Shown one piece after another: positions 40,995 through 51,907 of a stretch of DNA of 64,000 bases. A program made the translations under genes and the position numbers. Under the pieces are notes generated by a model. It saw only the letters and a program-made list of their open reading frames with translations. It made no database searches and had not been told where the DNA came from. This stretch comes from Brasenia schreberi (lineage: Eukaryota > Streptophyta > Magnoliopsida > Nymphaeales > Cabombaceae). How positions within the stretch are numbered: the first letter of the stretch is position 1; each line of letters starts with the position of its first letter. The stretch lies in NCBI GenBank assembly GCA_036023115.1, contig JAYKKT010000089.1, positions 23,108,501-23,172,500 of the forward strand. Reading direction: 5' to 3'.

Positions 40995-42168
40995 GATCTG
41001 GATTAAATTCCAGTTTTCGAAAATTTGAAAGGGATAGCTGCCCTGAGACATGTGAATAAGGTGCAAAGGCAAACTCGTGTGACCCTAAGTGAGAGAATTC
41101 GCACTTGTGAAAGAGTGGAGTTTTCAAAATCGTGGTTGCATTTCAAAATCCTTCTTCTTACAAAGAAAGGCCTAGTTCAACATAGCAAGATACTTGCAAG
41201 TAGTACGTGCTATTTCTAAATAGGCTGATCTGGAATGGATCGAGTGTAGGCTTGGGATAAGTCCTCCCCTCTTCTCTTCTCCTTCCAAAAGGAAAACAAA
41301 GGCCCAAATCAAAAGGGAATTTCCCATTTAAAGTCTCTTTCCAAAAGAAAGAAACCAGACTTCAAAAAGAAAAATCGATTCTCTTATAAAAAAGAGGGAT
41401 TAAAGAAAAAATACTCCCAAAGGGAGACCCTCTATGGAAAAAAGGAAAAAGAGGCCAAAAAGCTCAAAAAGAGCAGTTTTCCGCCTTCTATGCCTTAAAC
41501 CACGGGACACTTCAGAAGGGACCGTGGTATCTCTTTCCCATCCCTGGCTTATCCCAAGCTAAAGCATGGTTCATTTCGAGGAATCCTAAAGTAAAAATAG
41601 GATTTACTTACTTGAATTTCATCTTGTTTGAGAATTCGACGTTTCGAGTAAGACGTAGGAATTTGAAATGAAGCTTGTTTTCTTATAAAACCTCCGCTAA
41701 ATAAGCGAGTGTTAAGACTCAAACAAGGGCAAGCACGAAGAGCTCGAGATCCTTAGGATCGAGGCTCAAGACAGTTGTCCCTTTTGTAAATAGCTTTTGT
41801 AAATAAGTTTTAAAAACCGAACATCAAACAGCATAGGGTTTTTGCTCACTTGGAGCAGTAGGCCTTGTAAGTCTCTAGAGTTCGACCACACCTGGTCTCT
41901 GGGAGGTCGCCACTCTTGGCACCACACCCATGTCATTTGCATTCCACGCATGGTACTTGCATGAACATGATCCCATTTAGGACCAGGTTCCATAGTAAAA
42001 CCCTTTGGCGTGATATCTCCTCCTACAAAGAGTTTGTAAAATTGAGATTTTTGCTAAAATGGGACGATCCCAAATTCTTCGTGGCTAGATCTAGGGAGAC
42101 ATTAAAAGGGGTGTTTGTCATCTTTGCCCTTATCCAAATCTATTTGGACAAGGCCAAAGAGGGGCATC
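40995..42168 (+). other. 3' non-coding region of element A, with PPT
   Basis: No ORF is supported. It holds a purine-rich stretch (about 41260-41480), a hairpin ACCACGG...CCGTGGT (41499-41528), a segment with AATCCTAAAGTA and CTTGTTTGAGAATTC that is also visible in H and J (minus), and the PPT CCAAAGAGGGGCATC (about 42154-42168) abutting the 3' LTR. Conservation in the deleted relatives suggests cis-acting function. Confidence 0.75.
42154..42168 (+). other. Polypurine tract of element A
   Basis: CCAAAGAGGGGCATC is immediately followed by the LTR start TGTAAACACCCC at 42169. B has the same at about 56750-56764. Confidence 0.8.
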
Positions 42169-43374
42169 TGTAAACACCCCGAAATCCCACGAATTTCTTA
42201 AACGAATCTGGTTTTATACAAGCAGCCCCCAAAGGGCCATTTTGAGTTTGGAAACCCAGGAGCCTTCCAAACAACCCTGTACATATGTTTTAAACTTTAT
42301 CTTTCTAAAACATATAATATGGCTTTTGAAAACCCTTTTAAAACACGTTTTGAAACCCCGAAGTGGCCCGATCAAGACAGGACCAGGAGAGCCAAGAAGA
42401 GCCCAGAACCGGAGCACATGTCAAGCCCGGCACAGCAACTCTTGTATCTGATTCACACCCCAGGATCTCGAACGTCCAAGACCCTGTTCTTACCAAAATA
42501 GCATTTGAAGTCATCTCCAGAAGGCAGAAACGGAGGCGGACGACTATGTTGGCGAAGACCCAACGCAGACGGAGTACTGATGCTGTCAGGCCCCGCACAA
42601 ATCGTCCGTCTCGAACCCAGCTCGAAGGAGTCAGAGTTCAGTTTGGATTGGATCTGGACCATATATATCCAGATTCCAATCCAAACCCATATGGGGACTT
42701 GGATTTGGATTTGGATCCAGAGATCCAATCCAATATCCATATCCATGGCCCACATCACCTTCTCATAAATGGAGGTGGGGCCCACTTGAAATTCACGTGG
42801 GATATTGGGCATGAGAGAGAGTGGGGTTGAAAAATATCAAGAGTGTTGTATTAAGCTTGACTTGTGTGTCAAGTTTGGGTTAATCATGTGGGTTAGCCTA
42901 ATTGAGTGGGTTTAAGCTTGTAATTAGCTAAAACCTAACCTAGGGCTGCACTAACATGGGGTGATCAAGGTCTATGGGCCATGCTAAGGGAGCTCCTTCA
43001 CCTAAACCTAGCCTAAACCCCTAATCCACCCCTAATCTGAACCTAATCACCAAACCCACTTCCCTAATACCGGCCTAATCCCAACCTAATCACCTAACCC
43101 ACTTCCCTAATCCTTCCCTAAACCTAGATTAATTTTCCTAATCCTAGCCTAAACCTAGCCTAATCACCTAACCTAGCTCACTAAACCTCACCCTAAAACC
43201 CAACCACCTAACCTAGCCCTAAACCCTTAAACCACCCTTAGCCCACGATTTATCCAAACACCTAGTTTTAAAATATCTGGCCCAACCCCATCCAGCCCAC
43301 CTTATCTACATACCACCCTACCTAAACCACCTAACCACTACCCACAGCCCAGCCCTAACCGACCTACCCATCCC

Positions 43375-43383
43375 CTATTTAAA
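43375..43383 (+). promoter_or_regulatory. TATA box of element A 3' LTR
   Basis: CTATTTAAA, same context as at 32112. Being in a 3' LTR it could drive read-out transcription into B. Confidence 0.55.
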
Positions 43384-45228
43384 CCCCCCTCATTGTGGGC
43401 GGGTTTTCTAAGTGGGAACCACCCTTCGATCCAGCCGGGCCCTCTCCTTCTCCCATCTCTCATCCAGCCGTGACCACCCCCCAGCAGCTCCACCAGCCGC
43501 CACCTGCTCCGCCACCTTCCCTCTTCCGTCCACCACCACCACCCCTCAGCCGGACGCCATCATCTTCCCCCAACCGACAGCCACCTGCCCGCCACTTTCC
43601 CACTCCAGCCGCCACTTCTCCCCATTCGGTAAGTACCCCAAACTCCCTCAAAGCCCCTCTCTACCACCTCTCCACTCTTAGCCACCCATCTTCCCTTCAG
43701 CTCAGCCCCTTTGCCGCCACCACCTAAACCTAGCCGAACCTAGGATAACCCAAGTTGCTGGCCACTACTTAGCCACCATCTCCCATTCGGCCAACCCCCC
43801 CCCCTAGGTGTCCTATTTGGCCTTCCCACTAGCTCACCTTTTAGGTCCAGTTTCCCTAAGTACCCAACTTCCCTAGTGATCCTAATACCCATTTGTTCAG
43901 CCACTCTAAACTCCCTACTTGGAGGCGCCACCTACTTGCCACCGGCCCCCTTCGAGGCGTCTATCCCGCGCCCCATTTGCAGCCGGCCAGCACCCTTGAT
44001 CACCTACCTTCGCGGAGCTCCCACTTGCAGCCCAAGGCCAAGCCTACGCTCAAGCAAGACCTCTACGGACCAACTACTCGTAAGTGTCTAAACTCGGTCT
44101 TTAGTCGTACACTTGCTTGAGATTCAATTTGATACGGGGTTGTAATAATGGAGCATAGTCTCCCCCCGCTTGTAATAACGTGGCTTGGCACAACCACACA
44201 CGTGCACTCTCTTAGTCGTGCACAATTTTGAACACACACGGGCCTAATCAGCCCCTAATATATAAGTGTATATATACTTTCATTTTCGAAGGGTTTTGTT
44301 TAAGTTGGGTGCGTTGTCTTTCAATTCAAGCACTCTCACACACATTGAGCTTTCGCTCTTATTTGAAAGACCCAAGTAAGGGCCGACCTATACTATTTGG
44401 GTTTCATTTCTTGTCGTGTGAGTAAGTCTTTCAATTCAAACACTCTCACACACATTGAGCTTTCGCTCTTATTTGAAAGACCCAAGTAAGGGCCGACCTA
44501 TACTATTTGGGTTTCATTTCTTGTCGTGTGAGTAAGTCTTTCAATTCAAGCACTCTCACACACATTGAGCTTTCGCTCTTATTTGAAAGACCCAAGTAAG
44601 GGCCGACCTATACTATTTGGGTTTCATTTCTTGTTGTGTGAGTAAGTCTTTCAATTCAAGCACTTTCACACACATTGAGCCTTCGCTCTTACTCCCAAGA
44701 CCTTAGTCAAGGCCATACTGCAATTTATATTTGGGTTTAATTTCATGTCGTGTGTGTAAGTCTTTCAATTCAAGCACGCACCCACATTGAGCCTTCGCTC
44801 TTATTTGCAAGACCCGAGTAAGGGCTCATATACATAAGATATATACATATCTCCCTTCGGTTATTTCCCTTCGGTTATTTCCCTTCGGTTATTTCCCTTC
44901 GGTTATTTCCCTTCTGTTATTTCCCTTCAGTATTGTCTTTACATTTCGGGTTTTCCCTTTGGAGTAGCGTGAGTTTGCATTGCATCTACGCCATACCACG
45001 AGGTAGGACGCATATTGCATCGAAGCAAGCCCCGCTCGAATTCGCCCATGTAGTGGAGTGTTCATAACACACAAACTAGGCGACCCAAGAAGGGATAAAA
45101 GAAAAGACTTAGGCACGTGCAAATCCACGTGATCTAAAACATGCAATCGCATCTTAAAGACCCGAAATAAGATACCTCGAACCGTTTCGTAGACTTTCTC
45201 CCCAAAACTCGATTTTTGCAAAAGCGTA

Positions 45229-45347
45229 CAGACTGACCCTTGCGCATCGGTGCAAGAAGGTCTGCGACGACAAGAGCTCACTTGCTCACAGTCGCCACGT
45301 TTAGAAGTCAGTGTTAAATATATCTTCGCTAGCTTAAGTAAGCTAGC
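45229..45347 (+). other. Conserved U5 two-stem-loop module, element A 3' LTR
   Basis: Identical to the 5' LTR copy: stem-loop 1 at 45229-45264, stem-loop 2 at 45328-45347. Element B lies nine bases beyond stem-loop 2. Confidence 0.85.
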
Positions 45348-46586
45348 TGGCACGCCTGTAAACACCCCGAAATCCCACGAATTTCTTAAACGAATCTGGT
45401 TTTATACAAGCAGCCCCAAAGGGCCATTTTGAGTTTGGAAACCCAGGAGCCTTCCAAACAACCCTGTATATATGTTTTAAACTTTATCTTTCAAAAACAT
45501 ATGATATAGCTTTTGAAAACCCTTTTAAAACATGTTTTGAAACCCCGAAGTGGCTTGGCCCGATCAAGACAAGACCAAGAGAGCCAAGAAGAGCCCGGAA
45601 CCGGAGCACCTGTCGAGCCCGGCGCAACAACTCTTGTATCTGATTCACACCCCAGGATCTCGAACGTCCAAGACCCTGTTCTTATCAAAATAGCATTTGA
45701 AGTCATCTCCCGAAGGCAGAAACGGAGGCGGACGACTATGTTGGCGAAGACCCAACGCAGACGGAGTACTGATGATGTCAGGCCCCGCACAAATCGTCCG
45801 TCTCGAACCCAGCTCGAAGGAGTCAGAGTTCAGTTTGGATTGGATCTGGACCATATATATCCAGATTCCAATCCAAACCCATATGTGGACTTGGATTCAG
45901 ATTTGGATCCAGAGATCCAATCCAATATCCCTATCCATGGCCCACATCACCTTCTCATAAAGGGAGGTGGGGCCCACTTGAAATTCACGTGGGATATTGG
46001 GCATGAGAGAGAGTGGGGGTGAAAAATATCAAGAGTGTTGTATTAAGCTTGACTTGTGTGTCAAGTTTGGGTTAATCATGTGGGTTAGCCTAATTGAGTG
46101 GGTTTAAGCTTGTAATTAGCTAAAACCTAACCTAGGGCTGCACCAACATGGGGTGATCAAGGTCTATGGGCCATGCTAAGGGAGCTCCTTCACCTAAACC
46201 TAACCCAAAATGCCTAAACCTAGCCTAAACCCCTAATCCACCCCTAATCTGAACCTAATCACCTAACCCACTTCCCTAATCCCGGCCTAATCCCAACCTA
46301 ATCACCTAACCCACTCCCCTAATCCTTCCCTAAACCTAGATTAATTCCCCTAATCCTAGCCTAAACCTAGCCTAATCACCTAACCTAGCTCACTAAACCT
46401 CACCCTAAAACCCAACCACCTAACCTAGCCCTAAACCCCTAAACCACCCTTAGCCCACGATTTACCCAAACCCCTAGTTTTAAAATATCTGGCCCAACCC
46501 CATCCAGCCCACCTTATCTACATACTACCCTACCTAAACCACCTAACCACTACCCACAACCCAGCCCTAACCGACCTACCCATCCC

Positions 46587-46595
46587 CTATTTAAA
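46587..46595 (+). promoter_or_regulatory. TATA box of element B 5' LTR
   Basis: CTATTTAAA followed by the C-run/G-run inverted repeat, as in A. Confidence 0.65.
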
Positions 46596-48561
46596 CCCCC
46601 CTCATTGTGGGCGGGTTTTCTAAGTGGAAACCACCTCTCCATCCAGCCGGGCCCTCTCCTTCTCCCATCTTCCATCCAGCCGTGACCACTCCCCAGCAGC
46701 TCCACCTGCTCCACCAGCCGCCACCTGCTCCGCCACCTTCCCTCTTCCGTCCACCACCACTGCCCCCCAGCCGAACGCCACCATCCTTCCCCAACTCCAC
46801 CAGCCGACAGCCACCTGCCCGCCACTCTTCCACTCCATCCGCCACTTCTCCCCATTCGGTAAGTACCCCAAACTCCCTCAAAGCCCCTCTCTACCACCTC
46901 TCCACTCTTAGCCACCCATCTTCCCTTCAGCTCAGCCCCTTGCCGCCACCACCTAAGCCTAGCCGAACCTAGGATAACCCAAGTGGCTGGCCACTACTTA
47001 GCCACCATCTCCCATTCGGCCAACCCCCTAGGTGTCCTCTTTGGCCTTCCCACTAGCTCACCTTTTAGGTCCAGTTTCCCTAAGTACCTAACTTCCCTAG
47101 TGACCCTAAGACCCACTTATTCAGCCACTCTAAACTCCCTACTTGGAGGCGCCACCTACTTGCCACCGGCCACCTTCGAGGCGCCTATCCCGCGCCCCAC
47201 TTGCAGCCGGCCAGCACCCTTGATCACATACCTTCGCGGAGCTCCCGTTTGCAGCCCAAAGCCAAGGCCACGCTCAAGCAAGACCTCTACGGACCAGCTA
47301 CTCGTAAGTGTCTAAACTCGGTCTTTAGTCATACACTTGCTTGAAATTCAATTTGATACGGGGTTGTAATAACGGAGCATAGTCTCCCCCCGCTTGTAAT
47401 AACGTGGCTTGGCACAACCACACACGTGCACTCTCTTAGTCGTGCACAATTTTGAACACACACGGGCCTAATCAGCCCCTAATATATAAGTGTATATATA
47501 CTTTCATTTTCGAAGGGTTTTGTTTAAGTTGGGTGCGTTGTCTTTCAATTCAAGCACTCTCACACACATTGAGCTTTCGCTCTTATTTGAAAGACCCAAG
47601 TAAGGGCCGACCTATACTATTTGGGTTTCATTTCTAGTCGTGTGAGTAAGTCTTTCAATTCAAGCACTCTCACACACATTGAGCTTTCGCTCTTATTTGA
47701 AAGACCCAAGTAAGGGCCGACCTATACTATTTGGGTTTCATTTCTGGTCGTGTGAGTAAGTCTTTCAATTCAAGCACTCTCACACACATTGAGCTTTCGC
47801 TCTTATTTGAAAGACCCAAGTAAGGGCCGACCTATACTATTTGGGTTTCATTTCTTGTCGTGTGAGTAAGTCTTTCAATTCAAGCACTTTCACACACATT
47901 GAGCCTTCGCTCTTACTCCCAAGACCTTAGTAAAGGCCTTATTGCAGTTATATTTGGGTTTCATTTATGTCGTGTGTGTAGTACTTCAATTCAAGCACTC
48001 TCACACACATTGAGCCTTCGCTCTTACTCCCAAGACCTTAGTCAAGGCCATACTGCAATTTATATTTCGGTTTAATTTCATGTCGTGTGTGTAAGTCTTT
48101 CAATTCAAGCACGCACCCACATTGAGCCTTCGCTCTTATTTGCAAGACCCGAGTAAGGGCTCATATACATAAGATATATATATATCTCCCTTCGGTTATT
48201 TCCCTTCGGTTATTTCCCTTCGGTTATTTCCCTTCGGTTATTTCCCTTCCGTTATTTCCCTTCAGTATTGTCTTTACATTTCGGGTTTTCCCTTTGGAGT
48301 AGCGTGAGTTTGCATTGCATCTACGCCATACCACGAGGTAGGACGCATATTGCATCGAAGCAACCCCGCTCGAATTCGCCCATGTAGTGGAGTGTTCATA
48401 ACACACAAACTAGGCGACCCAAAAAGGGATAAAAGAAAAGACTTAGGCACGTGCAAATCCACGTGATCTAAAACATGCAATCGCATCTTAAAGACCCGAA
48501 ATAGACACCTCGAACCGTCTCGTAGACTTTCTCCCCAAAACTCGATTTTTGCAAAAGCGTA

Positions 48562-48680
48562 CAGACTGACCCTTGCGCATCGGTGCAAGAAGGTCTGCGA
48601 CGACAAGAGCTCACTTGCTCACAGTCGCCACGTTTAGAAGTCAGTATTAAAAATATCTTCGCTAGCTTAAGTAAGCTAGC
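48562..48680 (+). other. Conserved U5 two-stem-loop module, element B 5' LTR
   Basis: Stem-loop 1 at 48562-48597 and stem-loop 2 at 48661-48680, with the same stems as in A; TGGCACGCCC follows. Confidence 0.85.
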
Positions 48681-48783
48681 TGGCACGCCCTATTCGTATA
48701 CATAGGCCTTAGACGCACGATAAGATCCACTCCAAGCCACGAAAGAGGCGAAGAGGCGGGGATTTTCGCGCGTCTATAGAGAT

Positions 48784-48801
48784 TGGCACGCCCGGTGGGA
48801 C
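48784..48801 (+). other. Primer-binding site of element B
   Basis: TGGCACGCCCGGTGGGAC, identical to A, five bases after the LTR end. Confidence 0.8.
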
Positions 48802-48921
48802 GTGAGCCTTTTTCAAAAAATCGAGTTTACTTGTAGAAGTCTTGCGAAAATTTTATAAAGGTGTCGTTTTAACTTGTTTTCTTTGCTTTTACTTAGGAAA
48901 TTTTGAAAAAGCTTGAAAAGC

Positions 48922-51792
48922 ATGTCAAAATCCAATCCAAGTGAAGTGTCGAGCCAAGGCTCATGCGCATCAAGTTCTCACTCTAGGAGGATTTTCAAAA
49001 ACAAAATAAAACTAGATGAAATCGAGGACTTGAGAAGGGAATTTGAGGCCAAAATCGATGCTCTCAGCCAAGAGGCTGAAGTAGGCGATTCATGTTCATC
49101 AAACGGTGAACAAAGGCCTAAAAAGAAAATTGAAAAACCTTGCAAGCAAAAAGAGGCCTCCGTAATGGAAGGCAACCAATACCACGAGTCCTTCACACAA
49201 AAGGACCGTAAAGCCCTACAGCAATTGCTAAAAGGGCAAAACAAAGAGAAAAGAAGCTACGCCCTGTCTGATTTCCTTCCTATGGATTACGAAACAGACA
49301 GTGACGATGAAATACCGAACTTCCATCGGTATGATGGCATGGGAGACCCTAGGTCTCACTTGCAGCTTTTCTCACGTCGAGCCCATAAGAAGAAAAAGGA
49401 CTCGATGAAATGGGTGTATTGGTTCCCTCTATCCCTTAAAGGCACAGCTGCCAAATGGCTGGCTTCCTACGACTTAAGCCAGTTTGCTACTTTTGAAGAG
49501 TTAGCGAACTGCTTCATGCAAAGATTTGCACACAACGTGGAAGTCACGCCAACCCTGAATACCTTAAGGGATACAAAGCAAGGCATGAACGAAGACGTGC
49601 ATGCCTTCATTATAAGATGGAGGTCTCTTTTAGGCCAAGTGCGAGAGCCTATATCCGAAGGATGCGCAGTGATGCTCATCCTGGATAATTTCAAAAGCGA
49701 GTTAAAAACCCTTCTCTCGCTCCATGAGATTTCAACTTTCCATAAGTTGATCAAAAAGGCCTCCCTTTTCGAAACCAACTTGCGAAAAGGGACATACGAC
49801 CACTTATGGAAAGGAAGTGCCGTTCCCAAAACACGTGTGGAGAAGCCCATCGCATATGGGCTGCCCACAACAGACAAAGGGGCAAAGCCCCATAAAATCG
49901 CCAATGTCCGGGTGGATCCAGGCATGGCGGGCACTTCTAAAAATTTTGAAAAAATAGAAAATAAGAGAGAACGCAATTTTTCAAAACCAATTGAAAAACG
50001 GGAGTACACTCCGCTGGGGCAACCTGTGTCGGAGGTCCTAGACCTCTTACTTGCCCAAGGCATGATCGAACTCCCTGAAATCCCCGAAGGAGTCACGTCC
50101 AAAGGGGGGTATTTAAACCGATTTTGCAAGTATCATCGGCTCAAAGGCCACGATACCAAACGGTGTTTCTCTCTTCTAAATAAAATTGAGAACTTGATAG
50201 CGGAGGGCCGGCTCCAGGTCACTGCGGAACCTGAGCCACGTCAAGCTATCTTCAAGGAACCCTTTCCCAAACACGCCAGTGGCAGTGGGAAAGGAAAGGA
50301 GGTATGTACCCTCACCATTTCCAAGGAACTAGCGCGAAAGCCCGAACCTGGTCGACCTGCTTGTGCGCCCATCCTTGTATTATACAAGAGGCCCGCCCAA
50401 GTCGTTATTCGGGGACCACCAAAAGTGGAAACCCCGGCAAAGCCAGTTTTTAAAATCCAAGGTTCTCCTCAGCTCATCCTTAGAGCCAAGTCTAGCGCAA
50501 ACCCTAGGCTGGTCGTGGGGGAAGTCACTAGATCCGGGAGGATCTACCAACCCCCGCACCTTCAAGGTGCTCAAAAGGTGGTCAGTGTGCCTGGCCCCTC
50601 AAAAGCATGTATCCCTAGTGGTCTGCCAAAAGCAGATAAGGACAAAATCATCCTAAATCCTTATGATTTCGAAAACCACCTTTCAAAGATTCCTATTCAC
50701 ATGTCTATTCTAGAGCTTATCAAAACCTCGCCTAGGCATAGACTTGTCTTAGAGAAAATTCTAGAAAGGGCCAAGGTTGATTCGAACATAAGTCCGGAAT
50801 CCTTGTCTGCCCAAGTGGCTTTGTTAGGAGCAAAATCGCCCATCACCTTTTCAGAAGATGATGTAGATAGACCCTACGAAACCCATAACCAGGCCCTGCA
50901 TATCGAGGTGGTTCTAAACAACCACTCTCTGGACAGGTGCCTAGTCGATGGTGGAGGAGGGCTCAACATCCTTCCACTTCACGTGGCGTACAAAATCGGA
51001 GTCACCTTGACTTCAGTGAACCCAAGCCCCATCGTTATCACTGGATACGATGGGAATGCGTCTAGGCCTTTAGGATCCATCGAACTCCCAATGGAAACGG
51101 GAGGGATCGAACACACGGGGGTGTTCCATGTCTTGGACATCCACCCCCATTATAACCTGTTGCTGAGAAGACCCTGGATACACAGTTTGTGCGCTGTGCC
51201 ATCCACCTTCCACAAGTGTGTCAAGATCCCTTTTAGGGACCAAGTCGTAGTGATCCTAGGTGAGAGTCACCCACAGCTTCAGGGGATCATAAACTCCCCT
51301 TGTTTATCGAGCTCCCAGGCCCATGAGGCTAACCTGGGGCAAATTATGGTTGAGCCACCTCGGCTCGTGTTGAACAACCCTAGGAAGGTTGTATGTGTGA
51401 AGGGGCCGCCCAAAGCAGGCCCCCTCCCGACTCTAATCCTCCTAGGAAAACCCAAGCGTTCCCTATTTCCAAAACCCCTGGACAAAAGGCCATACGAGCC
51501 TAATATGGACGATAGCATGTTCCAGGACCACGACTTATATCCCATCTTTTCAAAAAACAAAAGGTCATGGAACATGTTATTGAACATGGGCTACACGCCC
51601 TACAAGAGTCTAGGGGCACAAAACCAGGGTCTCCTAGAGCCCATCCTTCCTAGGGCCAACCCAAGCCGATATGGGATCGGCTATACTCCCCGAATACCGC
51701 CGGATCCACCCCCTGTGACCACCTGGGTCAAGGGTGCCCCGGAGCCTGTCTTAGAAGAAACCTATGGTTTAGACCTCCTATTCCGAGTCTAA
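48922..51792 (+). CDS. Gag-protease polyprotein of element B
   Basis: 956 aa, same length and ATG context as A (an upstream TTG extends the frame by three codons). It has the same domains: coiled-coil-like N-terminus, capsid ~145-265, CKYHRLKGHDTKRC at 402-415, protease with LVDGGGGLNILP (D676). The notable change is G749R: the conserved protease block reads YNLLLRRPWIHS where A has LLLGRPW. That glycine is nearly constant in plant retroelement proteases, so B's protease may be weak or inactive even though the frame is open. Other changes (for example Q-to-R in the VREP segment and a TRPVLK to AKPVFK cluster) lie in linkers. Intact by frame; activity uncertain. Confidence 0.95.
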   Translation: MSKSNPSEVSSQGSCASSSHSRRIFKNKIKLDEIEDLRREFEAKIDALSQEAEVGDSCSSNGEQRPKKKIEKPCKQKEASVMEGNQYHESFTQKDRKALQQLLKGQNKEKRSYALSDFLPMDYETDSDDEIPNFHRYDGMGDPRSHLQLFSRRAHKKKKDSMKWVYWFPLSLKGTAAKWLASYDLSQFATFEELANCFMQRFAHNVEVTPTLNTLRDTKQGMNEDVHAFIIRWRSLLGQVREPISEGCAVMLILDNFKSELKTLLSLHEISTFHKLIKKASLFETNLRKGTYDHLWKGSAVPKTRVEKPIAYGLPTTDKGAKPHKIANVRVDPGMAGTSKNFEKIENKRERNFSKPIEKREYTPLGQPVSEVLDLLLAQGMIELPEIPEGVTSKGGYLNRFCKYHRLKGHDTKRCFSLLNKIENLIAEGRLQVTAEPEPRQAIFKEPFPKHASGSGKGKEVCTLTISKELARKPEPGRPACAPILVLYKRPAQVVIRGPPKVETPAKPVFKIQGSPQLILRAKSSANPRLVVGEVTRSGRIYQPPHLQGAQKVVSVPGPSKACIPSGLPKADKDKIILNPYDFENHLSKIPIHMSILELIKTSPRHRLVLEKILERAKVDSNISPESLSAQVALLGAKSPITFSEDDVDRPYETHNQALHIEVVLNNHSLDRCLVDGGGGLNILPLHVAYKIGVTLTSVNPSPIVITGYDGNASRPLGSIELPMETGGIEHTGVFHVLDIHPHYNLLLRRPWIHSLCAVPSTFHKCVKIPFRDQVVVILGESHPQLQGIINSPCLSSSQAHEANLGQIMVEPPRLVLNNPRKVVCVKGPPKAGPLPTLILLGKPKRSLFPKPLDKRPYEPNMDDSMFQDHDLYPIFSKNKRSWNMLLNMGYTPYKSLGAQNQGLLEPILPRANPSRYGIGYTPRIPPDPPPVTTWVKGAPEPVLEETYGLDLLFRV

Positions 51793-51801
51793 CCCATAGT
51801 G

Positions 51802-51815
51802 TTTTCCCTTTGTAG
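51802..51815 (+). other. Splice-acceptor-like site in element B
   Basis: TTTTCCCTTTGTAG before GTATGACGGAAG, identical to A at 37204-37217. Confidence 0.4.
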
Positions 51816-51907
51816 GTATGACGGAAGATCCCTTTTTTTAAAAAAATACCAAAAACATTTGAAAACTTAAAATCAAAAAAAATCGAAAAACAATTAAACC
51901 AAAAACA

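Larger units (their letters stand above)
42169..45356 (+). repeat. Element A 3' LTR, part 1
   Basis: The first 3188 bp of the LTR, collinear with 30906-34093. It stops within the U5 sequence GGCACGCC, where B is inserted. TATA at 43375-43383, tandem repeats about 44317-44820, stem-loop module 45229-45347. Confidence 0.97.
45357..48778 (+). repeat. Element B 5' LTR
   Basis: It starts TGTAAACACCCC and ends GCGTCTATA: the terminal CA has become TA, while the 3' LTR keeps CTACA. It is about 145 bp longer than A's LTR, mainly through an extra repeat unit (near 47950-48060) and an insertion in the CCTAA block (near 46200). TATA 46587-46595, GGAG hairpin 47364-47403, 110-bp repeats from about 47540, 14-bp repeats about 48187-48260, stem-loop module 48562-48680. 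A 169-codon open frame (45513-46022) in U3 has no domain. Confidence 0.95.
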
